From Syntrophaceae bacterium (lineage in GTDB: Bacteria > Desulfobacterota > Syntrophia > Syntrophales > Smithellaceae): 37,861 nt of DNA. The stretch spans positions 215,127 to 252,987 of the forward strand of contig PLMQ01000068.1 of the NCBI GenBank assembly GCA_003142535.1. Reading direction: 5' to 3'. Each line of letters starts with the position of its first letter. The stretch's first letter is position 1. Below the pieces are notes generated by a model that was not told where the DNA came from, made no database searches, and saw nothing but the letters and a program-made list of their open reading frames with translations. Both the position numbers and the translations under genes were made by a program. This document shows, piece after piece, positions 8,999 to 19,118 of this stretch.

Positions 8999-9577
8999 AT
9001 GGGAAAATCAATTAAAGGTTCTCAGACAGAAAAGAACTTGTTAAAAGCGTTTGCCGGTGAATCACAGGCCAGAAACCGTTATACTTACTTTACTAGTGCC
9101 GCTCGCAAGGAAGGTTTTGAACAAATCGCCAATATTTTCTCAGAAACAGCCGAAAACGAAAAGGAACATGCCAAAGTATTTTTTAATCATCTGGAAGGCG
9201 GGGATGTCGAGATTACTGCAACCTATCCTGCAGGTATAATCAGGGATACGAAGGTAAATCTGGAAGCGGCCGCAGCCGGAGAGAAGATGGAATGGACAAC
9301 CTTATATACGGGTTTTGCCAAAATCGCCAAAGACGAAGGTTATCCAGAAGTTGCGCGTTCTTTCGAACAGATCGCCAAAGTGGAAAAATTTCATGAAAGC
9401 CGCTATCGCAAACTAATAGAAAATATTGAGAAAAACGAGGTGTTTAAAAAGAAAGCATCCGTCAAATGGCACTGCATTAATTGCGGATACGTTCATGAAG
9501 GGCCGGAGCCGCCCAAGGAATGCCCGGCTTGCAAACATCCGCAATCTTATTATGAAGTACTGGCGGAAAATTATTAA
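8999..9577 (+). CDS. rbr: Rubrerythrin
   Basis: This 192-residue cytosolic peroxide reductase of anaerobes has an N-terminal four-helix ferritin-like domain with the diiron ligand motifs ([41 protein letters not shown]). The C-terminal rubredoxin-like domain carries two Cys pairs ([10 protein letters not shown] and CPACKHP), which deliver electrons for reducing H2O2 to water. Length and domain order are canonical. A strong GGAGGGAGG lies upstream. The next gene starts 16 bp downstream and is probably co-transcribed. A shorter second rubrerythrin is encoded at 25204. Confidence 0.96.
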   Translation: MGKSIKGSQTEKNLLKAFAGESQARNRYTYFTSAARKEGFEQIANIFSETAENEKEHAKVFFNHLEGGDVEITATYPAGIIRDTKVNLEAAAAGEKMEWTTLYTGFAKIAKDEGYPEVARSFEQIAKVEKFHESRYRKLIENIEKNEVFKKKASVKWHCINCGYVHEGPEPPKECPACKHPQSYYEVLAENY

Positions 9578-9593
9578 TTCCAAGGGGTGATTT

Positions 9594-10526
9594 ATGATGA
9601 TCAAGCCTGGTCTCCGGGATTTTTTCTGGGTAGTTGCAGGCGCCTTAATAACACTGATACTTGTGCTGGCATTAATGCATTTTCGTGAAGATCAGAGTCC
9701 AGTCGCTCAGCTTGCTTTTAAAACAAAGAGGATAGAATTAGCGGGAAAGATGCGCTTGGCTCTGGCTTTGTCCTCAGAGGCAGGAAACAGTGCCGTTATG
9801 GCTACGACTGACCGGGATTCGCACAATTTTGCCGATCAGGCTCGTGCGGCAACTATATTAGTGGAACAAGATCGCCGGGAATTGACAGAACTTTTGCGCA
9901 AAGGTGGAACAAAGAATGAAGAGGAATTGCTTGCCAAATTTGCCCAAACTTTTACCGAGTTCCAGCGCATAGACAAGGATTTATTGAACCTGGCAGTCCG
10001 TAACACCAATCTCAAAGCATACAGATTGGCCTTTGGTCCGGCCGAAGAAGTGCTTAAGGAAATGGACACTGAGCTTACGCGTATTGCCGAAAAGGCTGCC
10101 GGATCAGCAAAAGATTCCTGTCCAATGCAGCAACTGGCTAATGAAATCCGGATCGGTGCTTTACATATCCAGACCTTGCTCCCGCCGCATATTGCGGAGG
10201 AAAACGACCTCAAGATGGATAAGCTGGAATCTTTAATGGCGCGTGAAGATCGAAATATCCGTAAAAAACTGGAAGATTTGGCTGGGCTACTAAAGTCATC
10301 TGGGGACAGCAAGGATGACGAAGCGGTAACAGCGCGCTACGCCAAGTTCAGGGAAATCAAGGCACAAATTATCAAGCTATCGCGTGAGAATACCAATGTT
10401 CGGTCATTGGCTATCTCATTAAACGAGAAACGTAAGGTAATGCTCGCTGGCCAAGATACTCTGGCTTCACTGGTGCAAGCCATTGAACAAGAACCCATCT
10501 ACGGGGTTCCGGTCAATCCACGATAG
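9594..10526 (+). CDS. Membrane-anchored helical protein, possible four-helix-bundle sensor-like domain
   Basis: The 310-residue product has one N-terminal membrane anchor (~residues 10-30; FFWVVAGALITLILVLALM). After it come long amphipathic helices with the look of the MCP/histidine-kinase periplasmic four-helix-bundle sensors, possibly two bundles (~35-165 and ~175-300). No HAMP, kinase, methyl-accepting or catalytic domain follows, so it is not a complete receptor. Two adjacent ATGs (9594 and 9597) could start it; AAGGGGTG lies upstream. The 16-bp gap to rubrerythrin suggests one operon. I do not recognise a named family. Confidence 0.7.
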   Translation: MMIKPGLRDFFWVVAGALITLILVLALMHFREDQSPVAQLAFKTKRIELAGKMRLALALSSEAGNSAVMATTDRDSHNFADQARAATILVEQDRRELTELLRKGGTKNEEELLAKFAQTFTEFQRIDKDLLNLAVRNTNLKAYRLAFGPAEEVLKEMDTELTRIAEKAAGSAKDSCPMQQLANEIRIGALHIQTLLPPHIAEENDLKMDKLESLMAREDRNIRKKLEDLAGLLKSSGDSKDDEAVTARYAKFREIKAQIIKLSRENTNVRSLAISLNEKRKVMLAGQDTLASLVQAIEQEPIYGVPVNPR

Positions 10527-10603
10527 TTACATAATAATACAAACCAGCGGAAAAGCGACTGAATAGTCTTGCGTATTTTACCATGAAAGATAGAGACAAT
10601 ATT

Positions 10604-11653
10604 TTATTCGGTTGCTGCGCCGCTGAGTTGACCGCAAGCGGCGAGGATATCGCTGCCTTTGCTGGCACGCAGCATGGCTGTATAATGATTATCTATCAGT
10701 GTCTGTTGAAAAGCTTCCACTGTTTTTGGCGAGGGCGATTTAAAAACTGATCCGGGATATTCATTAAAAACAATCAAATTTAATTTGCAACGCTGATTTT
10801 TCAATAAAACTGCCAATTTCCGGGCGTTCTGTAAGGATGAATTTACGCCATCCATCAAAATATATTCGAAAGTCAGCAGGCGGCGGCCGGGCATCGGATA
10901 CTGCCGGCAGGCATCCAGTAGGATTTCCAACGGGTATTTTTTATTAATCGGCATGAGCTTGCTTCTTATTTCATCGTTCGGTGCGTTGAGCGATACGGCG
11001 AGATTAATGCAAATATCCTTGCCCAGTTGGATAATTTGCGGTGCAAGACCGCAGGTAGAAACGGTAATTTTACGGTTGGAAAAACCAAGACCGAAATCAC
11101 AGGTGAAGTTTTTTATCGCCTTCAAAACATTATCATAATTGGCCAGGGGTTCACCCATGCCCATCATGACAATATTCTTGATATTGGAGCCCTCGGGAGT
11201 TTCTTTTTGCAGAGCCATCAGTTGGCCGGTAATTTCGGAAGGTTGTAAATTTCTTTTGAAGCCCTGACGTGCCGTCAGACAAAATTCACAACCCATAGCA
11301 CACCCGGCTTGTGTGGAGACGCAAATAGTCCAATGGCTTTTACCGGGGATTAAAACGCTTTCAATAAAAAGCCCGTCTTCCAGACGCAGGAGAGCTTTCT
11401 TTGTTCCGTCTTTTGATTGCAGAATTTTGACAATTTCCGGTCGCGAGATACGGGAGATTTCGGCAAGCTTACCGCGGAAATCACGGGCAATGGTGGTCAT
11501 ATCGGCGAAGGTAAGGTTGCCTTGTTGATAAAGGCATTTACGAATTTGTCGTGCGCGGAATTTTTCCTTACCCAGAGAGGAAATAAAATCTTCCATTTCC
11601 TCCAGAGTGAAATCCAGTAAATTAGGCAGTGAAGATATTACTCTTTTAACCAT
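10604..11653 (-). CDS. rlmN: Dual-specificity 23S rRNA/tRNA adenine-C2 methyltransferase RlmN
   Basis: This 349-residue radical-SAM enzyme methylates C2 of adenosine in 23S rRNA (A2503 position) and some tRNAs. The cluster motif CxxxCxxC is present at Cys118, Cys122 and Cys125 (CAMGCEFC). The conserved resolving Cys is near the C-terminus ([10 protein letters not shown], Cys340). [12 protein letters not shown] and [16 protein letters not shown] are also typical. Its ATG overlaps the end of the isocitrate dehydrogenase gene by 8 bp on the same strand, so the two are coupled. The Phe/Met-level details that separate RlmN from Cfr were not checked; lengths and motifs fit RlmN. Confidence 0.95.
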   Translation of the reverse strand: MVKRVISSLPNLLDFTLEEMEDFISSLGKEKFRARQIRKCLYQQGNLTFADMTTIARDFRGKLAEISRISRPEIVKILQSKDGTKKALLRLEDGLFIESVLIPGKSHWTICVSTQAGCAMGCEFCLTARQGFKRNLQPSEITGQLMALQKETPEGSNIKNIVMMGMGEPLANYDNVLKAIKNFTCDFGLGFSNRKITVSTCGLAPQIIQLGKDICINLAVSLNAPNDEIRSKLMPINKKYPLEILLDACRQYPMPGRRLLTFEYILMDGVNSSLQNARKLAVLLKNQRCKLNLIVFNEYPGSVFKSPSPKTVEAFQQTLIDNHYTAMLRASKGSDILAACGQLSGAATE

Positions 11654-12869
11654 TGAGCTTTTTCTGTAGGTTAACGGCTATGGCATCAATGAAGCCTTCT
11701 GTATTCACTTTTTTATTGGAAGGTCTTTTTTCGGCCAGCACCAGCAAATCACCGGTCATCGTACCTTCTTCCACCGTGGCCAGTGCCGCCGCTTCGAGCT
11801 TATCGGCAAATTCGATGACAGCCGGAGTATGGTCTATTTCACCTCGTTTGCGCAGCCCACCGGTCCAGGCGAAAATCAGCGCCATGGAATTACTGGAAGT
11901 CTCTTCGCCCTTCAGATGTTTGTAGTAATGCTTTTGCACAGTTCCGTGCGCCGCTTCAAATTCAAACCAGCCGTTGGGGGAAACAAGTACCGAAGTCATC
12001 ATAGCTAGCGATCCGTTGGCGGAAGCAATCATATCGGATAAAACATCGCCATCATAATTTTTCAACGCCCAGAGGATGCCACCTTCCGTTTTCATAATGC
12101 GGGCGACAGCATCGTCAATCAAAGTGAAGAAATATTCGATTCCAGCGGTTTTAAATTTATCTTTCCAGTTTTTGTTAAATTCGCGCTCAAATATTTCGCG
12201 GAAGCTGGCGTCATAGATTTTGGAGATTGTATCTTTGGTGGAAAACCACAAATCAATTTTTTCACTCAAAGCGTAGGTAAAGCAGGCGCGGGCGAAGCTT
12301 AAGATGGATTGCTCCAGATTATGATTGACCTGCGCAATTCCTTTACCCGGAAAATTAAATACCGGTACGCTGATAGTTTTACTCCCGTCCTGTGGAGTGA
12401 AGACTAGTTCGAGCTTCCCGGCGGCAGGAACAGCAAATTCCGTGTTGCTGTAAACATCGCCGTAAGCATGACGGCCAATGGTAATCGGCTTTTTCCAAGC
12501 GGAAACCGCGGGTTTGATGTTATTGACCAGAATCGGCTTGCGAAACACAGTGCCGTCGAGCATCGCACGGATTGTGCCGTTGGGGCTTTTCCAGGCCTTT
12601 TTTAAACTGTATTCTTTTACACGGTCTTCATTGGGCGTAATAGTTGCGCATTTGATGCCGACGCCGTATTTCATAATTGCTTTTGCTGCATCTATTGTAA
12701 CTTTATCATCAGTATCATCGCGATGTTTGACATGCAAATCGTAATAGTCAATATTAATATCGAGACAAGGGAATAGAAGTTTATCCTTGACCATCTTCCA
12801 CATGACGCGGGCCATTTCATCGCCGTCCATTTCGACGATGGTAGTTTTTACTTTGATTTTATTTGCCAC
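11646..12869 (-). CDS. icd: Isocitrate dehydrogenase, eukaryote-like (type II) homodimeric family, probably NADP-dependent
   Basis: This ~407-residue enzyme oxidatively decarboxylates isocitrate to 2-oxoglutarate. Motifs match the animal/yeast-like IDH subfamily: [16 protein letters not shown] with the substrate Arg, [10 protein letters not shown] with metal-binding Asp, and [20 protein letters not shown]. In the cofactor loop the human IDH1 pair Arg314-His315 is Lys-His here; NADP preference is likely but not certain. I chose the GTG at 12869 because AGGAGC lies 9 nt upstream. An ATG at 12914 is open in frame, but it would add 15 poorly conserved residues and overlap the aconitase gene. Aconitase upstream and rlmN downstream are on the same strand. 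Confidence 0.93.
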   Translation of the reverse strand: MANKIKVKTTIVEMDGDEMARVMWKMVKDKLLFPCLDINIDYYDLHVKHRDDTDDKVTIDAAKAIMKYGVGIKCATITPNEDRVKEYSLKKAWKSPNGTIRAMLDGTVFRKPILVNNIKPAVSAWKKPITIGRHAYGDVYSNTEFAVPAAGKLELVFTPQDGSKTISVPVFNFPGKGIAQVNHNLEQSILSFARACFTYALSEKIDLWFSTKDTISKIYDASFREIFEREFNKNWKDKFKTAGIEYFFTLIDDAVARIMKTEGGILWALKNYDGDVLSDMIASANGSLAMMTSVLVSPNGWFEFEAAHGTVQKHYYKHLKGEETSSNSMALIFAWTGGLRKRGEIDHTPAVIEFADKLEAAALATVEEGTMTGDLLVLAEKRPSNKKVNTEGFIDAIAVNLQKKLNG

Positions 12870-12897
12870 GAAAAATATGCTCCTATTAACATTTATT

Positions 12898-14838
12898 CTA
12901 TTGGATATTGGCACTGCGGACGTTGAGCGCTCCTCCGGCCAGAACTATTTGTTTTTGCCTGGCCGATAAATTGCAGGTGACGGAAAAAGAGTAGCCTTTA
13001 GTTTTATTTTGAATAATCAGATCGCTTCCCGCGGCAATTAATTTGCGGACAGCGGCAATTTCCAGATCATCTCCCTGCTCGATTTTGTCATAGTCGCTTT
13101 CATTATGGAAAATCAGTGGTAGTATACCAAAATTAATCAGGTTGGCCGTGTGAATCCGCTCAAACGATTTGGCAATGACAGCGCGGACGCCCAGATACAT
13201 AGGGCAAATGGCGGCATGTTCCCGCGATGAACCTTGCCCGTAAGAGAAACCTGCAATAATTATATTTTGTTTTCCCGCTTCCTTATTTTTTTGAGCACGC
13301 TTGGCAAAGTCGGCATCAACATTCTCAAAAACAAATTCCGAATATTGGGGAATGTTGGAGCGGTATTTCATCCGTGCGCCCGCTGGAATGATATGGTCGG
13401 TCGTAATTTTATCGCCGACTTTGATAGTTGTTTGAGCTTTAATTGTATCCGGCATTTCCGTATTTTTAGGCGGGGTGCCTATGTTAGGACCGCGGTATAT
13501 CTCGATATTTGATTTATTTTTTTCCGGCCGGATAATCATGCCATCATCAATTACCAGTATGCCGGGAGTTGACACGCTGGGGTATTCCACGCCCAGATCG
13601 CGCGGATCGGTGAAACGGCCGGTAATTACAGCAGCAGCTGCGGTTTCGGGGCTGACGAGATATATATTGGCATCCATTGTGCCGGAGCGCCCCAGAAAAT
13701 TACGGTTGGAAGTACGTAGCGATACTGAGCCGGATTTCGGGCTCTGGCTGTTGCCGATACAAAATCCGCAGGCATTTTCCATCAGTCTCGCTCCGGCTGC
13801 AATCAAATCCGCCAGATAGCCATCGCGGGCAAGGTTTTCCAACACCTGTTTTGATCCGGGAGCTAAAATAAAACTGATGCCGGGGTGGGCAACTTTGCCT
13901 TTTAATATTTTGGCGACGGTTACTAAATCTTTATAAGAGGAATTGGTGCAACTGCCGAGACAGACTTGATCCACGGCAATTTCCTTCATGCTCTTCACCG
14001 TAGCGATATTATCCGGACTGTGTGGTTTGGCCGTCATCGGTTCTAAACGGGATAAATCAATGTCCACGACTTTGGCATACGTTGCATCTTTGTCCGGTTG
14101 AAGTTCTACGAAATCTTTTTCTCTTTGCTGAGCGCGTAAAAATAATCTGGTCATCTCATCACTGGGGAAAATGGATGTTGTGACTCCGCATTCCGCACCC
14201 ATATTAGTTATTGTGGCGCGTTCAGGGACGGTAAACGCTGTGGTGCCTTCACCGCCATACTCGAATACGGTGCCGACATTGCCTTTGGTGGTAAAGATTT
14301 CCAAAACTTTTAAAATAATGTCTTTTGCGGAAACCCAGGGCTGGAGTGTGCCGTTCAGATTGATTCTAAGAACTTGGGGGCAGGTAAGATAGAAAGGCAC
14401 TCCCGCCATGGCCTGCGCAACATCTAATCCGCCGGCACCGATAGCAATCATGCCCAGCGCACCGCCGGTAGGTGTGTGGCTATCCGATCCGATCAGCGTT
14501 TTTCCGGGCTTGCCAAATCTCTCCAAATGTACCTGATGGCAAATGCCGTTTCCCGCACGGGAAAGCACGATGCCATATTTTTGGGCAACACTCTGCAAAT
14601 AACGGTGGTCGTCGGCATTTTCAAAACCGATCTGGATTGTGTTATGATCAATGTAGCTGACTGATAGCTCGGTTTTAACCTGCGGTGTATTCATCGCCTC
14701 AAATTGGAGGAAAGCCATGGTGCCGGTGGCATCCTGCGTCAGTGTCTGGTCAATGCGGATGCCGATTTCTTCACCGGGCGCAGCATTGCCGGTTATCAAA
14801 TGTTGCGCCAGTATTTTTTCAATTAAAGTTTTCCCCAT
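12898..14838 (-). CDS. acnA: Aconitate hydratase, Aquifex-type
   Basis: This 646-residue 4Fe-4S enzyme interconverts citrate and isocitrate. The three cluster cysteines are Cys297 (GSCTNSS), Cys357 and Cys360 (ACGFCIGN). The swivel domain near the C-terminus keeps the active-site loop ([12 protein letters not shown]). The shorter length (~650 rather than ~890 residues) and sequence pattern resemble the 'putative, Aquifex-type' aconitase family common in anaerobes, rather than AcnB. GAGGAT precedes the ATG. Only ~28 bp separate it from isocitrate dehydrogenase, giving a two-step citrate to 2-oxoglutarate unit, useful for glutamate synthesis or an oxidative or reverse TCA branch. Confidence 0.95.
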   Translation of the reverse strand: MGKTLIEKILAQHLITGNAAPGEEIGIRIDQTLTQDATGTMAFLQFEAMNTPQVKTELSVSYIDHNTIQIGFENADDHRYLQSVAQKYGIVLSRAGNGICHQVHLERFGKPGKTLIGSDSHTPTGGALGMIAIGAGGLDVAQAMAGVPFYLTCPQVLRINLNGTLQPWVSAKDIILKVLEIFTTKGNVGTVFEYGGEGTTAFTVPERATITNMGAECGVTTSIFPSDEMTRLFLRAQQREKDFVELQPDKDATYAKVVDIDLSRLEPMTAKPHSPDNIATVKSMKEIAVDQVCLGSCTNSSYKDLVTVAKILKGKVAHPGISFILAPGSKQVLENLARDGYLADLIAAGARLMENACGFCIGNSQSPKSGSVSLRTSNRNFLGRSGTMDANIYLVSPETAAAAVITGRFTDPRDLGVEYPSVSTPGILVIDDGMIIRPEKNKSNIEIYRGPNIGTPPKNTEMPDTIKAQTTIKVGDKITTDHIIPAGARMKYRSNIPQYSEFVFENVDADFAKRAQKNKEAGKQNIIIAGFSYGQGSSREHAAICPMYLGVRAVIAKSFERIHTANLINFGILPLIFHNESDYDKIEQGDDLEIAAVRKLIAAGSDLIIQNKTKGYSFSVTCNLSARQKQIVLAGGALNVRSANIQ

Positions 14839-14884
14839 ATTTAATCCTCAAACAAAAATCAGAAACGAAAATGCAAAAAAATTT

Positions 14885-15862
14885 TTATGATTTTTCCGGC
14901 AGATGACTTAAGATACTGTTTTTCTCCAAGCCTTTGATCCGCACGGCACGGACAAATCTTTTCTGAAAATAGGGTCTATCCAGATTGTCTATACGGACTA
15001 CCCGGTCTTTGGAAGATGCGTGCACAAACTCGTTGTTGCCGACATAAATGCCAACATGACCAACCGGACGCCTGGTGCGGAAAAAGACCAGATCGCCTTC
15101 CTCCAACTCATCCCGGTCAATGCAGACTCCGACATTCGATTGTTCACGGGCGGTGTGGGGCAAGGTTATATCAAAGAACTGATACATTTTGCGGACGAAA
15201 GAGGAACAGTCTATGCCTCTTACCGTGGAGCCTCCCAACTTATAAGGCGCGCCAAGGAACCCGGTTGCCACCTTAACTAGTAATTTCCGTTCGTCAGGGC
15301 TGTTCCATTTGCCCAGAAGCTCCGCATTTCTCTGCTTTTCTTTTTCCAGTTGAGCGTCTTCAGAAAGTGTGGCAGCCTTTATATCTTCATCGTCATCAAG
15401 CAAGGAATCTTCATCAGCTATTATTTCGCTTTTTAATGATTTAGGGGCTCTGGTCAGAGCCAGCCTCTGGCCTATTCGCAAACTTCGTGGGCGGACGTTG
15501 TTTGCGGCTATTAACTGCTTTATGGATACGCCTGTTTTCTGAGCAATTTTCCCCAGATTATCACCTTCCTTGACAGTATAGTAAGCGGCCGGTTTTAACT
15601 TTTTCGCAAGATTAGGTTTAGAACCAGGTGTATTTACTCGACTTTCAGGGATATTCAAAACCTGATTTGGTTTAAGAGAGGAACCTGTGAGTCCGTTAGA
15701 TTCCTGGATATCTTTAATTTCGACACCAAGTTTCCTGGAAATAGTATACAGGCTATCGCCTTTTTTAACTTTATATTCTATAGCTAAAGCATTTGAAAAA
15801 AAACCTAATGACAAACTGAGGACGAAAAATCCAGACAATACGAAAATCTGCCGTTTCCTCAT
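14885..15862 (-). CDS. Secreted peptidoglycan endopeptidase, two LysM domains plus NlpC/P60
   Basis: This 325-residue exported hydrolase has a signal peptide (cleavage near ALA-IEY). LysM domains at ~29-72 (YKVKKGDSLYTISRKLGV) and ~94-137 (YTVKEGDNLGKIAQKTGV) bind glycan. An acidic linker (~145-185) leads to an NlpC/P60 domain at ~195-315. The catalytic triad residues are visible: Cys219 (GIDCSSF), His269 (GHVGIYVG) and His281 (EFVHASS). It should cut the D-Glu–meso-DAP bond in stem peptides. AAGGAGG precedes the ATG. It is divergent from mtgA, another peptidoglycan enzyme, across a ~240-bp spacer. Confidence 0.95.
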   Translation of the reverse strand: MRKRQIFVLSGFFVLSLSLGFFSNALAIEYKVKKGDSLYTISRKLGVEIKDIQESNGLTGSSLKPNQVLNIPESRVNTPGSKPNLAKKLKPAAYYTVKEGDNLGKIAQKTGVSIKQLIAANNVRPRSLRIGQRLALTRAPKSLKSEIIADEDSLLDDDEDIKAATLSEDAQLEKEKQRNAELLGKWNSPDERKLLVKVATGFLGAPYKLGGSTVRGIDCSSFVRKMYQFFDITLPHTAREQSNVGVCIDRDELEEGDLVFFRTRRPVGHVGIYVGNNEFVHASSKDRVVRIDNLDRPYFQKRFVRAVRIKGLEKNSILSHLPEKS

Positions 15863-16101
15863 GAAGTACCTCCTTATTTTTTGGCTGGGGGTTCCATTTT
15901 GTTAACGGTGTACAGATTTCGACTAAATGCTTATTTTTAGAGGAATATTTACTGCACACAGAAAACGAACGTTGTTCTTCTGCAACGTACCATTAACTTC
16001 GCGAACAGATGCATACTAAAATAAGAATTTTATGTCAATTTATTTTGCAATCTGTTTTAATGCGTTATAGAAAGCACAACAAAATTTGCGCAGGAACAAA
16101 A
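15863..16101. promoter_or_regulatory. Divergent intergenic region between the NlpC/P60 gene and mtgA
   Basis: This AT-rich spacer must hold promoters for both directions. The clearest structure is a dyad, ACGTTG (15969-15974) and CAACGT (15983-15988), around 8 bases. I could not place a convincing -35/-10 pair. Part of it is open in frame upstream of mtgA, from the ATG at 16009. Confidence 0.35.
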
Positions 16102-16866
16102 ATGACTTTTGTGAAAAGAATATTTTTTATAATACTGATTATAGTGGCAGCTTATTTAATAGTTGATATAGGTAGATACTTAATTTATCCGAATGTATCC
16201 TCTCTGAAAAAGAAAAATCCTGGTAAAACTGCGTTTATGGAATACAGGGAGGATACCTGGCTGAAAAAAGGTATCAGAAAAAAAATTAATAACGTGTGGG
16301 TGCCCCTTTCTCATATATCGCCTTATGTGTTGAAGGCGGTAATCATTGCGGAAGATGATCACTTCTGGTCGCATGAAGGGTTTGATTTTGATGCCATCCA
16401 AAAAGCGCTGGAAAAAGATATCAAAAAAATGAAATTAAAGGCGGGCGGCAGTACAATTTCCCAGCAACTAGCAAAAAATCTATATCTTTCTCCGGCAAAG
16501 GATCCTATCAGAAAGATCAAGGAAGCCATACTTACCTGGCGTCTGGAAAATAATCTGAGTAAAAGAAGAATTTTGGAACTTTACTTAAATGTCGCCGAAT
16601 GGGGTGATGGCATTTTCGGCATCGAGTTGGCAGCACAAACAAATTATGGAAAACATGCTTCGGAACTAAACGCCCGTGAAGCGGCAACACTTGTAACCGT
16701 TCTTCCCAATCCGCGTCGTTATAAACCAAATGGCAATTCCAAATATGTGGAGGGGCAGTCGGATAGAATTTATCAGATTATGGTGCGGCGTGGTATTGTT
16801 ATACCTGAGTACGACGAGGTTATTAAGGAATCAAGAGATGAAAATACTCTAGAGAGGGATAAATAG
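16102..16866 (+). CDS. mtgA: Monofunctional peptidoglycan transglycosylase
   Basis: This ~254-residue GT51-family glycosyltransferase polymerises lipid II into glycan strands at the inner membrane. One N-terminal membrane anchor (~7-27) is followed by the catalytic domain with motifs EDDHFWSHEGFD (catalytic Glu), GGSTISQQLAKNLYLS, RKIKEAILTWRLE and KRRILELYLNVAEWGDGIFG. There is no transpeptidase domain. I chose ATG 16102 because CAGGA lies ~8 nt upstream and the product then has the family's usual length. The frame is open back to 16009, but the added 31 residues have no family match. A hydrolase gene follows 51 bp later. Confidence 0.93.
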   Translation: MTFVKRIFFIILIIVAAYLIVDIGRYLIYPNVSSLKKKNPGKTAFMEYREDTWLKKGIRKKINNVWVPLSHISPYVLKAVIIAEDDHFWSHEGFDFDAIQKALEKDIKKMKLKAGGSTISQQLAKNLYLSPAKDPIRKIKEAILTWRLENNLSKRRILELYLNVAEWGDGIFGIELAAQTNYGKHASELNAREAATLVTVLPNPRRYKPNGNSKYVEGQSDRIYQIMVRRGIVIPEYDEVIKESRDENTLERDK

Positions 16867-16917
16867 AAAATCCAGACAAACATGATGTTGAGCACCAATC
16901 GGTAGAAATTTAATTTT

Positions 16918-17721
16918 ATGGAAATAAAATTTCTTCTATTCAGCTTTTTTCCGCTTTTGATGAGCTGCGATGCCATTATCAATCATATGGTTTTTTTTCC
17001 TGAACGTACTGATGCCGCGGCAGTGGAAATTCTTCCTGCCGGTGTAGAGGAAGTTTATATTAAGACTGATGATAAAGAGAACCTTCAATGCTTTCTGGTT
17101 ACAAACAAGTTATCGGATAAATTACTAATTTATTTTCACGGCAATGCCGGCAATATATATGAGCGCCTGCCGGAGCTGATCGATTTAGCGAAGACGGGTG
17201 TCAATGTTTTAGGTGTCGGTTACAGAGGTTACGGCAAAAGTACCGGGAAGCCATCGGAAAAGGGAATTTATAATGATGGTCTTACCGCTCTTAGCTTTGC
17301 TCAAGATAAGCTGAATATTTCAATGAATAAAATATTCATTTGCGGCCGGTCAATCGGGACAGCTGTGGCAATAAATACTTCCAGGAAAAAGCAAGTGGCC
17401 GGTGTTATTTTGATTACTCCCCTGACCAGCGGGCGTGATGTCGCCGGAGTTCACGGTTTCGGACCATTAGCAATCATAGCGGGCGATGCGCTTAATAATC
17501 TGCGCAAATGTGCACGGATAGAGTCCCCGGTGCTGATTATTCACGGGAACAAAGATGAAGTGATTCCCTGGACGATGGGTGAAAAAGTATTTGCGGCATT
17601 GAGGGGCTCCAAAAAAATGGTTACTATTGAAGGCGGTCAACACAACGATCTGGAGTTCATAAATCCTGATCTCTATTGGCAAACGATCGAAGAATTCGTC
17701 GGGCTAAATAGCGTGGGATAA
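16918..17721 (+). CDS. BEM46/ABHD13-like alpha/beta hydrolase, probable lipoprotein
   Basis: This 267-residue serine hydrolase has an N-terminal hydrophobic segment ending in a lipobox-like LMSC (Cys17), so membrane anchoring is likely. The oxyanion motif HGNAGN is at 74-79, the nucleophile elbow GRSIG at Ser145, Asp213 lies in HGNKDEVIP, and His242 in GGQHND, giving a full catalytic triad. This pattern is that of the BEM46 group, whose substrates are mostly unknown. No clear Shine-Dalgarno precedes the ATG. It may be co-transcribed with mtgA and is followed by a strong terminator. Confidence 0.88.
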   Translation: MEIKFLLFSFFPLLMSCDAIINHMVFFPERTDAAAVEILPAGVEEVYIKTDDKENLQCFLVTNKLSDKLLIYFHGNAGNIYERLPELIDLAKTGVNVLGVGYRGYGKSTGKPSEKGIYNDGLTALSFAQDKLNISMNKIFICGRSIGTAVAINTSRKKQVAGVILITPLTSGRDVAGVHGFGPLAIIAGDALNNLRKCARIESPVLIIHGNKDEVIPWTMGEKVFAALRGSKKMVTIEGGQHNDLEFINPDLYWQTIEEFVGLNSVG

Positions 17722-17751
17722 AAGACTAAGTTCAACATTAAAAATCAAAAG

Positions 17752-17790
17752 AAAAACCGGAAGACAGATTGACCACCTTCCGGTTTTTTT
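17752..17790 (+). terminator. Intrinsic terminator after the hydrolase gene (works on both strands)
   Basis: AACCGGAAG and CTTCCGGTT pair perfectly around a 13-base loop, extended by A/T pairs to a 12-bp stem (17752-17763 / 17777-17788) and followed by a T run. It lies between convergent genes, and the A run on the other side lets it also stop thiolase transcripts. Confidence 0.88.
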
Positions 17791-17811
17791 ATGCAAATTA
17801 TGCTTATGCAA

Positions 17812-19065
17812 TTACAGTATTTCAATTGCTGTTGCTAGAGAAACACCGCCGCCGCCGCAAAGGGTAGCCATACCGAGGGTCTTCCCCTGCTGCTTCAGGC
17901 TGTAAATGAGGGTGACTATAAGCCGGCTTCCGGTTGATCCGACCGGATGGCCGAGGCCGATACCCGAGCCTTTGATGTTTGTGATTTCGCGATTTAGACC
18001 AAGCTCTTTTTCGCAGCCTAGATACTGGGCGGCAAACGCTTCATTTACTTCGATCAGTTGGAAGTCACTCAGTTTCAGTCCAGATTTGGCCAGCAGGTCT
18101 TTGACTGCTGGTACCGGGCTTAAGCCCATTACTGCGGGATGGCAGGCGCCGTAACCAAATGCCTTGATTCTGGCCAGTGGTTTCAGACCGAGTGCTTTCG
18201 CTTTTTCGGCGGACATGATGATCATGGCGCTCGCGCCGTCATTGATGCCCGAGGCATTTCCTGCTGTTACTTTGCCGACTTTCGGAATGAATGCCGGCGG
18301 CAATGCCGTAAGTTTTTCCATTGTTAATCCAGGCATAAAATGCTCGTCTTTATCAAATATAACCGGCGGTTTGCCTTTCTTCTGAGGAATCTCAATCGGT
18401 ACGATTTCTTCCTTAAAAGTGCCTTCCTTGGTTGCCTTTTCCACGGCATTGTGGCTGCGCAAGGCTATTTCATCCATTTCCTGCCTGCTGATATTGTGCT
18501 TAATGGCAACAATTTCTGCCGTCAGTCCCATAATGTAGGGCTTGCCCTTGAACTTCTCCAGAATGGAACCATCCAGATTTACCAGTCCTTTTTCCGGGCC
18601 CGGAAGGATATGAGAGCCGCAGTAAAGACCGCGAATAATGTTGTCAACAAATTCCGAATCCTGAAGACGGCAACCCCACCGGGCATTGGGGACGGAGTAG
18701 GCAGCACCGGACATATGTTCGAAACCGCCTGCCAGAATCACATCCGCCATTTCCGCCTTGATCATCGCCGTGCCGGAGGCAACTGCTTCCATACCGGAAA
18801 TGCAAACCCTGTTTATGGTGACGGCGGGAACCGTCTCCGGGATACCGGCAATTAAGGCGGCAATACGGGCGGGATTCAACGCATTCTCAGGTGGCATGCA
18901 GTTGCCGAAACGAACATCATTGATAATGCCCGGATCAATACCGGCGCGTTTAACTGCTTCCTTCATTACGACGCTTCCTAATGTAGTTGCGTGCGAATTT
19001 TTGAGCGATCCCCCGAAAGACCCAATGGCTGTACGACATGCGGAAACTATTACGACATCTTTCAT
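17812..19065 (-). CDS. Thiolase family protein, acetyl-CoA C-acetyltransferase
   Basis: This 417-residue enzyme condenses or cleaves acyl-CoA units (2 acetyl-CoA to acetoacetyl-CoA, or the reverse in beta-oxidation). The nucleophile Cys88 sits in NRVCISGMEAV, where the usual sequence is NKVCGSG. His373 is in GHPVGSTG (usual GHPIGATG) and the general-base Cys403 in CGGGG. NEAFAAQ is also present. These substitutions sit beside, not at, catalytic residues. It has an excellent ribosome-binding site (AAGGAGGT, 8-nt spacing). It stands alone, without other beta-oxidation genes next to it, so direction and chain-length preference cannot be inferred. Confidence 0.94.
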   Translation of the reverse strand: MKDVVIVSACRTAIGSFGGSLKNSHATTLGSVVMKEAVKRAGIDPGIINDVRFGNCMPPENALNPARIAALIAGIPETVPAVTINRVCISGMEAVASGTAMIKAEMADVILAGGFEHMSGAAYSVPNARWGCRLQDSEFVDNIIRGLYCGSHILPGPEKGLVNLDGSILEKFKGKPYIMGLTAEIVAIKHNISRQEMDEIALRSHNAVEKATKEGTFKEEIVPIEIPQKKGKPPVIFDKDEHFMPGLTMEKLTALPPAFIPKVGKVTAGNASGINDGASAMIIMSAEKAKALGLKPLARIKAFGYGACHPAVMGLSPVPAVKDLLAKSGLKLSDFQLIEVNEAFAAQYLGCEKELGLNREITNIKGSGIGLGHPVGSTGSRLIVTLIYSLKQQGKTLGMATLCGGGGVSLATAIEIL

Positions 19066-19118
19066 TAAAATAACCTCCTTAAAATGGAATTAAATTCTGT
19101 ATTTATTTCTTCTTAAAA

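Noticed and set aside
10527-10603. Terminator between the helical-bundle gene and rlmN
   Set aside because: The convergent gap has no stem-loop with a U-tract that I can see.
12870-12914. N-terminal extension of isocitrate dehydrogenase from ATG 12914
   Set aside because: It overlaps the aconitase gene, adds residues not seen in the family, and the GTG at 12869 has AGGAGC at ideal spacing.
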